Below are positions 1-9,699 of a stretch of DNA of 35,403 nucleotides, in pieces. Source of the stretch: Bradyrhizobiaceae bacterium. Its GTDB lineage: Bacteria; Pseudomonadota; Alphaproteobacteria; Rhizobiales; Xanthobacteraceae. The stretch covers positions 1-35,403 of the forward strand of contig RXJJ01000003.1 in assembly GCA_003963145.1 (NCBI GenBank), given 5' to 3'. A program made the translations under genes and the position numbers. The notes beneath the pieces were generated by a model. The model saw nothing but the letters and a program-made list of their open reading frames with translations, was not told the DNA's origin and did no database searches. The stretch's first letter is position 1, and each line of letters starts with the position of its first letter.

Positions 1-25
1 GAGCCAGGATCAAACTCTCAAGTTG
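1..25 (-). rRNA. rrs: 16S rRNA gene, 5' end only (partial)
   Basis: Read on the minus strand, the first 18 bases of the window are the universal 27F primer site (AGAGTTTGATCCTGGCTC), preceded by CAACTTG, which is the usual mature 5' end in Bradyrhizobium-type 16S genes. The gene runs off the left edge, so only its first 25 or so bases are here. The exact mature end is placed by family resemblance. Confidence 0.93.
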
Positions 26-247
26 GACTTGAACTTTGAACCGGCTGATCACAACGTTTGACGAGGTCCCACCATACTTATCGGCCGAAACCGATATGCC
101 ATCCGCGATTCACATCGTTGATAGCGATGGTGTAACCTTTGAAACGTGTACCGCCGAAGTCTGTCCTGTCTCGCTGAAAGCCGAAGCCTTCAGGAACGAG
201 ACACGCAAGGACTCCGCCGTCCACGTTTCTCTTTCTTCATCTTTACT

Positions 248-259
248 TGTCAAACAGCC
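248..259 (-). promoter_or_regulatory. boxA-like antitermination site in the rrn leader
   Basis: On the minus strand the site reads GGCTGTTTGACA, which matches 9 of 12 positions of the classical boxA (TGCTCTTTAACA) that recruits NusB/NusE to rRNA transcripts. It lies in the expected place, downstream of the rrn promoter and well before 16S. The match is imperfect and the call rests partly on position. Confidence 0.45.
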
Positions 260-260
260 C

Positions 261-275
261 GGGACCGAAGGTCCC
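261..275 (-). other. small perfect hairpin in the rrn leader
   Basis: The minus strand reads GGGACC-TTC-GGTCCC, a 6-bp perfect stem with a three-base loop, one base upstream of the boxA-like site. In an rRNA leader such a hairpin could be boxB-like or a processing landmark. Only the structure is visible; the role is inferred. Confidence 0.4.
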
Positions 276-422
276 AAATTCCTTAACCCTGAAGCCTTCA
301 TCCGACGACAAATAACAACCGACAACTATCGGCTGTTAATCCACTCATCATCGTGAGGAGCTTCAAAGGCGCGCCGTCATGCCCAGACCGTGGTCGGGGC
401 AACGCCGCACCGGAGTGGGCGG

Positions 423-452
423 GTTATATGCCCACCCCTCGCCGCTTGTCAA
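423..452 (-). promoter_or_regulatory. strong sigma-70 rrn promoter
   Basis: On the minus strand a perfect -35 hexamer TTGACA (447-452) is followed by TATAAC (423-428) with an 18-nt spacer, or ATATAA (424-429) with 17 nt. The bases after the -10 element are GC-rich (CCGCCCAC), the discriminator type expected of stringently controlled rRNA promoters. A second TTGACA lies 12 bp further upstream (459-464) without a matching -10. Transcription would start near 415 and run left into 16S. Confidence 0.85.
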
Positions 453-731
453 CGGCATTGTCAATAAATCGTCGCATCGGCTGGCAAATTCAAGGGGACC
501 CCGTAAGTACAGGTTTTATCTGCATTTAACGCCGTACTTGAGCCACATTCCTGCGACGTTCTGGCGTTTCAAGTTAGTGAAAAGAGTACCTGGAGCGGTT
601 TCGGCGCGGGGCATTTTCGGCTAACAAGTTCGTTCCCCGCGGGGGCGGCGGATTATCAGGGGTTCAGGCGGCTCTTCGAGCGCTTGGTCCAGCTCAAAAT
701 AGTGACGCTAACGACGTTGGGGACGGCGGTT

Positions 732-2801
732 TTGGACCACAGAACGTCACGTGGGGGTGCTTACGGGCGAACCGGGATCATCGATCTCGGTCATGAGCCC
801 CCTCTTTCAGTGGACGGCTCTGAAGCGGCGGTGATCGACCGCCGCCGCGTCTCCGTCCAATGGTTCAGCGGCACAATTCTCACCGGACTTTGCGGTGCGG
901 CGCTGATCGGCGGCGCTGTTTTCGCTTCACTGGATGGCGAAATGACATTCGCCAAGGTACCCGAGCCCGTCGAAACCGCACTCCGCGCCTTGGCGGGCGA
1001 CAAGAGTGTTGCGCGCAAGGCCGATCGCCTTCCCCCGCCCAGCGAAACCGCCGCGTCCCGGCAAGTCATCCGCGTCTCGACCGCAACCCGCGTCGGCAAC
1101 CGCGAAGTTATGCGCGTTCGCCCCTATGTGCGCATCGCCGGCAACCTGACGATGACCACCAGCGACCTGTCCGCGAAAGTGCCGCCGTTCAACGCGCAGC
1201 GCCTCCTGACCGACGTCGCCAATCCCGCAGCGGCCGATGGCGACGATCCCAACACCGCAGCCGAGCCTGATGCCGAAGTTTCCTTCGTAACGCGCGACCT
1301 CACCACGGTTCTGCCGCGCGCGAAAATCGCCGCCAATGTCGCCATCGACGAAGTGCTGATGCGAGTGAGGGATGCCTCGAACTGGCGCGGCAACAGCGCG
1401 GTGCGCTATGCCTCCAACACGCCTTCCGACATCAAGATGGCTTACGCCGCCGAAGGCGGTGTCGATCCTTATGCCGGCTTCGAGACCCGCCTGATCCCCG
1501 AAAACGTCACCTTGCTGGCCAAGACCAAAGATCAAGCCACCGGCGGCAATCCCGCTGGCGGCGAGCGCGTGCATGTCGTCAAGAAAGGCGACACAATCCA
1601 GTCCATCCTGCGCGACCAGGGCGCGTCACCGACCGACGCCAACGCCATCGCTGCGCAGCTTGGCCGCGCCGGCCGTGACGGCGGACTTCGCGAAGGCCAG
1701 AAGTTGCGAATCCTGATGGCGCCGGCCGCTCCCGGCCTGCCCGCGCAGCCGGTGCGCGTGATCGTCGCCAACGACACCTCGATCGACGCGGTAGCCGCGC
1801 TTTCGGATCTCGGCAAATACGTCGCTGTCGATGTGCAGAGCTTCAACACCGTCACCGAGACGGCGGCCAACAGCAGCGAGGACGATGACGACGACGATGA
1901 TGGCAGCGGCATGCGGCTCTATCAGAGCATTTACGAGACCGCGCTGCGCAACAAGGTGCCGGGAAACGTCATCGAGAACATGATCCGCGTCTATTCATAC
2001 GACGTCGACTTCCAGAGAAAAGTCCAGCCCGGCGATTCGTTCGAGGTGTTCTTCGCCGGAGAGGACGAGAATGCCCCGGCCAGCAACGAAAAGAGCGAAG
2101 TGCTTTACGCCGCGCTGACTGTCGGCGGCGAAACCAAGAAGTACTACCGCTTCCAGACACCTGACGATTCGGTGGTCGATTACTACGATGAGACCGGCAA
2201 GAGCGCGAAGAAGTTCCTGGTCCGCAAACCCGTCAGCAACGCCATCATGCGCTCCGGCTTCGGCGGCCGCCGCCATCCGATCCTCGGCTACACCAAGATG
2301 CATACCGGCGTTGACTGGGCGACCGCCTACGGCACGCCGATCTTCGCGTCCGGTAATGGTGTCATCGAGACCGCCGGCTGGGAAGGCGGCTACGGCAAAT
2401 ACATCAAGATCAAGCATCCCAACGGATACGAAACCGCCTACGGCCACATGAGTGCCTTCGCCAAGGGCATGGAGCCGGGCACGCGGGTGCGTCAGGGCCA
2501 GATCATCGGCTTCGTCGGCTCGACCGGCATGTCCACGGGCGCGCACGTCCACTACGAAATTCTGGTCAACGGCCGCTTCGTCGACCCAATGCGCGTGAAA
2601 CTGCCGCGCGGACGCTCGCTCGATGGTCCGCTGCTGGCAAGCTTCGAGACCGAGCGCGATCGCCTCGATGCGATGATGGCGAACCGCAATGGTCCGAAGG
2701 TTGCGCAGAATCAAAACCCGCAGCAGCCAGCCGTGCCCGCCACACCGTCGCTTCCGGCCATCTCCAGCAAACTATCCGCGACGCAAGCCAGCATCCGCTG
2801 A
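732..2801 (+). CDS. M23 family metallopeptidase with LysM-like region (murein endopeptidase)
   Basis: Predicted murein DD-endopeptidase anchored in the inner membrane with its catalytic domain in the periplasm. The C-terminal third is a complete M23 (LytM/Gly-Gly endopeptidase) domain: the HxxxD zinc motif (HTGVD), the tyrosine-rich core and the GAHVHYE motif carrying HxH are all present. A hydrophobic segment about 45 residues from the N-terminus (FSGTILTGLCGAALIGG) is the anchor. A LysM-like stretch (VVKKGDTIQSILR) precedes a run of seven aspartates, then the linker and peptidase. The frame is open from TTG 684. I prefer TTG 732 because relatives begin shortly before the conserved IDLGHEPPL block and a GGGGA/GGCGG stretch precedes it. 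The C-terminus is Gln/Pro-rich. The gene is divergent from rrn and ends at a terminator shared with clpB. Confidence 0.88.
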   Translation: MDHRTSRGGAYGRTGIIDLGHEPPLSVDGSEAAVIDRRRVSVQWFSGTILTGLCGAALIGGAVFASLDGEMTFAKVPEPVETALRALAGDKSVARKADRLPPPSETAASRQVIRVSTATRVGNREVMRVRPYVRIAGNLTMTTSDLSAKVPPFNAQRLLTDVANPAAADGDDPNTAAEPDAEVSFVTRDLTTVLPRAKIAANVAIDEVLMRVRDASNWRGNSAVRYASNTPSDIKMAYAAEGGVDPYAGFETRLIPENVTLLAKTKDQATGGNPAGGERVHVVKKGDTIQSILRDQGASPTDANAIAAQLGRAGRDGGLREGQKLRILMAPAAPGLPAQPVRVIVANDTSIDAVAALSDLGKYVAVDVQSFNTVTETAANSSEDDDDDDDGSGMRLYQSIYETALRNKVPGNVIENMIRVYSYDVDFQRKVQPGDSFEVFFAGEDENAPASNEKSEVLYAALTVGGETKKYYRFQTPDDSVVDYYDETGKSAKKFLVRKPVSNAIMRSGFGGRRHPILGYTKMHTGVDWATAYGTPIFASGNGVIETAGWEGGYGKYIKIKHPNGYETAYGHMSAFAKGMEPGTRVRQGQIIGFVGSTGMSTGAHVHYEILVNGRFVDPMRVKLPRGRSLDGPLLASFETERDRLDAMMANRNGPKVAQNQNPQQPAVPATPSLPAISSKLSATQASIR

Positions 2802-2823
2802 CGAAGCGATTTACGCTTAAACA

Positions 2824-2851
2824 AAAAGCCCGGTCCAGCGACCGGGCTTTT
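2824..2851. terminator. bidirectional rho-independent terminator between the M23 gene and clpB
   Basis: A perfect 12-bp stem AAAAGCCCGGTC / GACCGGGCTTTT with loop CAGC. The T-run follows the stem in both directions, so it can end the M23 transcript from the left and the clpB transcript from the right. Confidence 0.92.
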
Positions 2852-2871
2852 GCTTTCTGAGATCCACTTTG

Positions 2872-2887
2872 CGCTACCGTGGTAGCG
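2872..2887. repeat. short inverted repeat downstream of clpB
   Basis: CGCTACC-GT-GGTAGCG, two perfect 7-bp arms separated by two bases, lying between the shared terminator and the clpB stop codon. It is not followed by a T-run. It could be part of the clpB 3' end or a protein site; only the symmetry is visible. Confidence 0.5.
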
Positions 2888-2957
2888 AAGCGTCGCCACC
2901 TGACGGCATGGACCATAGAGTCATCGGCGTTGCCTAAGACGCAAACGCCACACCCAA

Positions 2958-5588
<2,631 letters not shown>

Positions 5589-5796
5589 TCGTTTGTCCCT
5601 CAGCCTGCCCTGACGCCCCTAAGGCACGTCAGCAGCATCTTCAATGGGGGTCCGATCCGGACATTGACGTTCATCAAGCCGGGTACGGTCAGTCACCGGC
5701 AGATTCCGGCTTGCGGGAAATGTGGGAACAGCCCGGCGCTTACGGAAGAGGCAGCGGCCAATAAAAGAGCAAACAGGAAGGTGTTGAAAGCGTGCC

Positions 5797-5819
5797 GCCG
5801 GGGACAAATCGTCCCCGGC
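5797..5819 (-). terminator. strong stem-loop after the CHAP-like gene
   Basis: A perfect 9-bp stem (GCCGGGGAC / GTCCCCGGC) around a five-base loop, 29 bp past the stop of the 5848-6456 gene and before clpB on the same strand. It lacks a clear T-run on either side, so it may act as a weak or factor-assisted terminator or an RNA-stabilising hairpin rather than a classical intrinsic terminator. Confidence 0.55.
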
Positions 5820-5847
5820 GATATGGTCGGATCACCAAAAAGGGCGA

Positions 5848-6456
5848 TCAGCTCGAGGGCATGACGTAAGCGTAGATGCGGCCGCGCGAATACACCGACT
5901 CAGCCACGCGATGGCCGTGGTTGCCGGAGATCACGATCGGGTTGCCGCTGGCGTCGATGCCGCTGACGATGCCGACATGGCCGCCGCCACGTCGGCTCAT
6001 CACCGCGATGGCGCCAACCTGCGGCCCGGAAATCCGCTGGCCATAGCCCGCGAACGAGCTCGCCATATCGGAGCCAGTGCCGCGATAGCCGCTCTGCTGC
6101 AGAACCATGTTCATGAAACGAGCGCACCACAGCCGCGAGCGTCCTGTGGGATTGCCGCCGATATACTGACGTGCTGCCGCCACCACGCCGGAAGAGCCGA
6201 ACGATCCGCCAAAACCGCCCGCCGTGCTGCCCATCGATGCACGGGCATTGGCGACGCGTGGATTGCTCGCAGCCTCGGCGAACGCATCCCAGCCGGTTTG
6301 CTGCTGCACGTAATGGCGCGAGTAATGGTGATGGCGATGGCCGTGATGATGCCGAGGCTTTGCCGACGCCGGCGATGCAAGTGCGACAACAGCAACAGAA
6401 CAGAGAGCAGCGGCAGTGATCCGCTGCAACGAGAATACGTTAGTCGATAGATTCAT
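5848..6456 (-). CDS. secreted TIGR02594/CHAP-like protein with His-rich segment
   Basis: Predicted exported cell-wall amidase-like protein of about 202 residues. Residues 1-31 form a clear signal peptide ending in ASPASA. Right after it comes a histidine-rich stretch (HHHGHRHHHYSRHY), then a Gly/Ser linker, then a domain resembling the TIGR02594/CHAP (NlpC/P60-like) fold. A cysteine in LWCARFMN would be the nucleophile, with histidines in GGGHVGIVSG and SGNHG as candidates for the rest of the active site. The open frame continues upstream to 6567, but ATG 6456 is chosen because the signal peptide begins there and GAAGGA lies upstream. The actual bond cleaved cannot be told from sequence, and a non-enzymatic role is possible. 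Confidence 0.8.
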   Translation of the reverse strand: MNLSTNVFSLQRITAAALCSVAVVALASPASAKPRHHHGHRHHHYSRHYVQQQTGWDAFAEAASNPRVANARASMGSTAGGFGGSFGSSGVVAAARQYIGGNPTGRSRLWCARFMNMVLQQSGYRGTGSDMASSFAGYGQRISGPQVGAIAVMSRRGGGHVGIVSGIDASGNPIVISGNHGHRVAESVYSRGRIYAYVMPSS

Positions 6457-6661
6457 CCATTCATCCTTCGTGACACCCCTCTTTCCCATCGAACCAGCAC
6501 GCGGTTCGACATCCGGAGGCGCGTGTAACGAAGCAGGTGTGGCGAGAAAACGGCAGCGGCACTGCATGGCAGCTATTCACCGCCTCACAATGCAAGGTCA
6601 TTTCATGGCAGGAAGTGCCCGATTTAGGCCGGGATTCTTAATCGACGGTCCGATCGGGCGA

Positions 6662-7324
6662 TCAGGAACGCCGATCACGCCTGCTGAGCAGAAACACGCC
6701 CTGCTCGCCGAACAAATTCCAGAACCACCACGGCGCGTGCAAACGCAGCGGCCGCCCGTAAAGATCGAGCGCGACCGCGCGCTCCATCTTCACATTGATC
6801 TCGTCGCAGAGCTGGACGAAATCCTTGATGGTGCAGAAATGAATGTTGGGCGTGTCGTACCACGTTGCCGGAAGATTTTCGGTGCGCGGCATCTGCCCCT
6901 TCAGAAGCAGCTGAAGCCGCATTCTCCAATGCCCGAAATTCGGAAACGAGACGATGGCGCGGCTGCCAATCCGCAGCAGGTGCTCGAGAACGACACGCGG
7001 CTGCCGTGTCGCCTGCAGGGTCTGCGACAGAATCACGTAATCGAACGCATCATCCGGATAATCGGCAAGATCGGTGTCGGCGTCGCCCTGAATCACAGCA
7101 AGGCCCTTGGCCACGCAACTGTTCACACCCTCGCGGGACAATTCGATGCCCCGGCCATCGACACCTCGCGATTCGAGAAGCTGCAGCAGATCCCCCTCGC
7201 CGCAACCGACATCGAGCACCCGCGAACCGGGCTCGACCATCTGCGCGACAACACGATGATCGCCGCGGATATCGCCGACCTTCGGCAGAACCGCCGTAGG
7301 GCGAAAGGCTTCCTGAACTGACAT
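6662..7324 (-). CDS. metW: methionine biosynthesis protein MetW
   Basis: Class-I methyltransferase-fold protein of the MetW family (220 aa, normal length). The SAM-binding glycine motif VLDVGCGEGDLL is intact, followed by the conserved IELSREGV and DYVILSQTLQ blocks. MetW is encoded with metX in many proteobacteria and is needed for full MetX activity or methionine prototrophy in several of them; it is not known to be a classical methyltransferase. The start codon follows the metX stop after a single base, so the two are translationally coupled and share the SAM-II leader. The 205-bp gap downstream shows nothing clear. Confidence 0.93.
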   Translation of the reverse strand: MSVQEAFRPTAVLPKVGDIRGDHRVVAQMVEPGSRVLDVGCGEGDLLQLLESRGVDGRGIELSREGVNSCVAKGLAVIQGDADTDLADYPDDAFDYVILSQTLQATRQPRVVLEHLLRIGSRAIVSFPNFGHWRMRLQLLLKGQMPRTENLPATWYDTPNIHFCTIKDFVQLCDEINVKMERAVALDLYGRPLRLHAPWWFWNLFGEQGVFLLSRRDRRS

Positions 7325-7325
7325 C

Positions 7326-8552
7326 TCAGGCGGCCGCCGAAGTCAGGCCGTGCGCGTGCGCGGCGGATTCGAGGAACGCGCGGGAAATATCAACGAATTC
7401 GGGCTCGTCGAGCAGGAACGCGTCATGGCCCTTGTCGGTCGTGATTTCCGCGAACGAAACCCGCGCGCTGGTGGCATTGAGCGCATGCACCACATCGCGC
7501 GACTCCGAAGTTGGGAACAGCCAGTCGCTGGTGAACGACACAACGCAGAACCGCGTTGTCGTGCCGCGATAGGCGTCCGCCAGCACGCCGTTATGATCGG
7601 CGGCGACGTCGAAATAGTCCATCGCGCGCGTCAGATAGAGATAGGAATTGGCATCGAAGCGTTCGACAAAGGACGATCCCTGATGGCGCAGATAACTCTC
7701 CACCTCGAAATCGGCGTCGAACGAGAAGGTCGGCACCGCGCGATCCTGCAGGCGGCGACCGAATTTGCGGTGAAGCGCGGCGTCCGACAGATAAGTGATA
7801 TGCGCGGCCATGCGCGCCACGCCGAGACCGCGGCGCGGGTGGGTGCCTTCCTCAAAATAGCGGCCCCCGCGCCAGTCCGGATCGGCCATCACTGCTTGCC
7901 GGCCGAGCTCGTGGAAGGCGATATTCTGCGCCGAATGCCGCGTGCTGCATGCGATCGCCAGAGTCGAGAATACGCGGCCAGGATAGGCGGCAGCCCATTG
8001 CAGCGCCTGCATGCCGCCCATCGACCCGCCGACCACAGCGAATAGTTTGCGAATGCCGAGATGGTCGATCAGCATCGCCTGTGCGCGGACCATGTCCGGG
8101 ATGGTGATGACCGGAAAATCAAGGCCCCATGGCTTGCCGGTCGCGGGATTGGTGGATGACGGCCCGGTCGATCCCATGCAGCCGCCGACGACATTCGAGC
8201 AGATCACGAAATAGCGGTCGGTATCGACCGGCTTGCCGGGACCGACCAGCGTCTGCCACCAGCCGCCCTTTCCGGTGACCGGATGAACATTGGCGACGTG
8301 CTGATCGCCCGTCAGCGCGTGGCAGATCAGGATTGCATTGGAGCGGTCGGCGTTCAGAGTGCCATAGGTCTGATAGGCGATCTGAAACGGCGAAAGATCC
8401 ACGCCGCAATCCAGATGCAACGGCTTGTCCGCGCCGAAATGCGCGACCAGCGAGGAGGGATGATCCGCCTCGCGTGCGCGTTCCTCGCTTCGGGTCGTCT
8501 TTTTTTTTGCCGGCTGCGCGGTCGCGGCAGCCTTTTTGGCAATCTCGGACAT
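7326..8552 (-). CDS. metX: homoserine O-acetyltransferase MetX
   Basis: Alpha/beta-hydrolase enzyme that acylates homoserine at the start of methionine synthesis in the cytoplasm. 408 residues. Family marks: the oxyanion region CHALTGDQH, nucleophile elbow GGSMGGMQ with the catalytic serine, the long [12 protein letters not shown] segment, the acid in FTSDWLFPT and the final histidine in DKGHDAFL. An N-terminal extension of about 30 residues rich in Lys/Ala precedes the conserved core. The start is ATG with GGAG six bases upstream. It is first in the metX-metW operon, behind a SAM-II riboswitch and alternative hairpins, so it should be controlled by SAM. Acetyl versus succinyl specificity in this family cannot be settled from sequence alone. 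Confidence 0.95.
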   Translation of the reverse strand: MSEIAKKAAATAQPAKKKTTRSEERAREADHPSSLVAHFGADKPLHLDCGVDLSPFQIAYQTYGTLNADRSNAILICHALTGDQHVANVHPVTGKGGWWQTLVGPGKPVDTDRYFVICSNVVGGCMGSTGPSSTNPATGKPWGLDFPVITIPDMVRAQAMLIDHLGIRKLFAVVGGSMGGMQALQWAAAYPGRVFSTLAIACSTRHSAQNIAFHELGRQAVMADPDWRGGRYFEEGTHPRRGLGVARMAAHITYLSDAALHRKFGRRLQDRAVPTFSFDADFEVESYLRHQGSSFVERFDANSYLYLTRAMDYFDVAADHNGVLADAYRGTTTRFCVVSFTSDWLFPTSESRDVVHALNATSARVSFAEITTDKGHDAFLLDEPEFVDISRAFLESAAHAHGLTSAAA

Positions 8553-8566
8553 CGTAGCTCCAGACC

Positions 8567-8592
8567 TTCAGGCCTAAAAAAACCGGCCTGAA
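8567..8592 (-). other. 8-bp hairpin next to the metX ribosome site
   Basis: On the minus strand TTCAGGCC pairs perfectly with GGCCTGAA around a loop that contains the T-run of the attenuator. It ends five bases before the GGAG of metX. Its 5' arm is the 3' arm of the terminator hairpin, so the two exclude each other. It may act as an anti-terminator or hinder ribosome binding. Confidence 0.55.
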
Positions 8593-8608
8593 CAAATCGT
8601 TCGGCCGG
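8576..8608 (-). terminator. intrinsic terminator (attenuator) in the metX leader
   Basis: On the minus strand CCGGCC-GAAC pairs with GTTC-A-GGCCGG (one bulged A, five-base loop) and is followed at once by seven Ts (8576-8582). It lies between the SAM-II aptamer and metX, so it can stop transcription before the gene. A competing helix forms between 8603-8609 and 8621-8627 (CCCGGCC with GGCCGGG) and would break it. Confidence 0.75.
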
Positions 8609-8628
8609 GATCAACGTGTCCCCGGCCT

Positions 8629-8683
8629 GTTTAGCGAGTTTTTTAACGTGGCTGCAAGCCGGCCGGCTCAAATGACCACGGAA
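8629..8683 (-). promoter_or_regulatory. SAM-II riboswitch (metA element) upstream of metX
   Basis: The minus strand carries the hallmark SAM-II core: CGTGG...TTTGAGCCGGCCGGCTTGCAGCCACG, then TTAAA and the pseudoknot strand with CGCTAA. The P1 helix pairs CGTGG (8676-8680) with CCACG (8647-8651). SAM-II binds S-adenosylmethionine and is found in alphaproteobacteria before metA, metX and other methionine genes, which fits this position exactly. (The motif is written here in parts: GAGCCGGCCGGCTTGC is at 8655-8670.). Confidence 0.95.
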
Positions 8684-8690
8684 CGCCTAA

Positions 8691-8719
8691 AAGCTAGTCC
8701 CGCAAGGCCTGCCCGTCAA
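8691..8719 (-). promoter_or_regulatory. candidate promoter of metX-metW
   Basis: Minus strand: TTGACG (8714-8719), a 17-nt spacer, then TAGCTT (8691-8696). The predicted start, near 8685, is immediately before the SAM-II aptamer, as expected for a riboswitch leader. The -10 element is weak (three of six), so position carries much of the support. Confidence 0.55.
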
Positions 8720-8738
8720 GGCAGCGACTGCGCTGTCG

Positions 8739-8753
8739 CGTGACCGGATCACG
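8739..8753. repeat. inverted repeat between metX and the chorismate mutase gene
   Basis: CGTGA-CCGGA-TCACG: perfect 5-bp arms around five bases, about 20 bp upstream of the metX -35 element and 72 bp before the divergent gene start. Symmetry and place suit an operator, but no regulator is identified. Confidence 0.4.
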
Positions 8754-8825
8754 TTTGGGTTAAAGGTTTTCTTTGCTTTTCGGTACCGTCTTTCCTAATC
8801 AAGGCGGCTTTCTGAAAGACGTCCA

Positions 8826-9668
8826 ATGTCGAATACACCACCCTCCCTGCACGATCTGCGCCGCGAGATCGACGCCATCGATGAACAGATGCACCGCCTG
8901 CTGATGCAGCGCGGCGATATTATCGACCGTCTGATTTCGGTGAAACAGACGCAGGAAGTCGGCTCGGCGTTCCGGCCGGCGCGCGAAGCCGACATGATGC
9001 GGCGCCTTGTGACGCGCCATCGCGGCATCCTGCCGCTCGATACGGTGGAGAGTATCTGGCGGGTCATCATCTCGACCTTCACCTACGTTCAGGCTCCCTT
9101 TTCCGTTCACGCGGATTTGTCGTCGGGCGAATCCGCGATGCGGGATTCGGCCCGGTTTCATTTCGGGTTCACGGTGCCCTTCGTGGCGCATTTCAGCGCC
9201 GCAGCCGCCGTCGAGGCAGTCGCAAACTCACGCGGCGATCTCGCTTTGGTTTCCGCCGCCGCCAACCAGACACCGTGGTGGATCGCACTCGAACAGCAAA
9301 GCGCGCCGAAGATCATCGCGCGGCTGCCGTTCGTCGAACGCGCGGATCATCCTGCCGCGCTGCCGGTGTTCGTCGTCTCCCGCGTCGCGACGGAAGCGAT
9401 GGTGACGGAAGTCGAGATGTGGAGCATTCATGTCTCCGGCTGGAACGCGGATGCCGCACATGCGATATCGCCGCTGGCCGAGATGATCGCCGTGCCGGAC
9501 ACAGACTCCGGCGGCGCAGCGCTGCTGGCATCCGTGGCCGGCGGCGGCCTCGACAAAATCGCGTCGGCGCTCGCCGCTGCCGGCGCTTCGGTTCATGCAT
9601 CTGCCCTCGTCGGCAGCCATGCGACGCGCTATACGGTGGACGCGAAAAGCATCACGACGCACGCCTGA
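8826..9668 (+). CDS. AroQ-type chorismate mutase with a C-terminal prephenate-dehydratase-like domain
   Basis: Residues about 5-90 form a helical AroQ chorismate mutase domain: [19 protein letters not shown] with the catalytic arginines, ISVKQ with the lysine, and the [12 protein letters not shown] helix are in the expected order. It would convert chorismate to prephenate. The remaining 190 residues look like a diverged prephenate-dehydratase-type periplasmic-binding fold (GDLALVSAA, then PVFVVSRV) and a possible ACT-like tail, without the TRF catalytic signature, so dehydratase activity is doubtful. This start is the first ATG after the divergent promoter region. It leads an operon with an aromatic/histidinol aminotransferase 31 bp on, then prephenate dehydrogenase. 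Confidence 0.85.
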   Translation: MSNTPPSLHDLRREIDAIDEQMHRLLMQRGDIIDRLISVKQTQEVGSAFRPAREADMMRRLVTRHRGILPLDTVESIWRVIISTFTYVQAPFSVHADLSSGESAMRDSARFHFGFTVPFVAHFSAAAAVEAVANSRGDLALVSAAANQTPWWIALEQQSAPKIIARLPFVERADHPAALPVFVVSRVATEAMVTEVEMWSIHVSGWNADAAHAISPLAEMIAVPDTDSGGAALLASVAGGGLDKIASALAAAGASVHASALVGSHATRYTVDAKSITTHA

Positions 9669-9699
9669 ACTCAATATCAATCCGATCCGGAATTCCCTG

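Larger units (their letters stand above)
26..415 (-). other. 16S rRNA precursor leader (transcribed spacer)
   Basis: This stretch has no credible protein gene. It lies between the rrn promoter (423-452) and the mature 16S start and should be transcribed as the 5' leader of pre-16S RNA, where RNase III pairing and antitermination signals normally sit. It contains a boxA-like site and a tight hairpin (separate entries). Short open frames crossing it on both strands have no family resemblance and no ribosome site. The remaining gap up to the first protein gene (about 465-731) holds nothing I can assign apart from the region upstream of the rrn promoter. Confidence 0.75.

Noticed and set aside
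36-624. Open frames of 71-106 codons on both strands left of the M23 gene
   Set aside because: They cover the rrn leader and promoter, have no ribosome site and no family resemblance.
5650-5680. Heat-shock (sigma-32) promoter before clpB: CTTGA and CCCCAT on the minus strand
   Set aside because: Both halves exist, but the gap after CTTG is about 24 bases, well beyond the usual 16-20.
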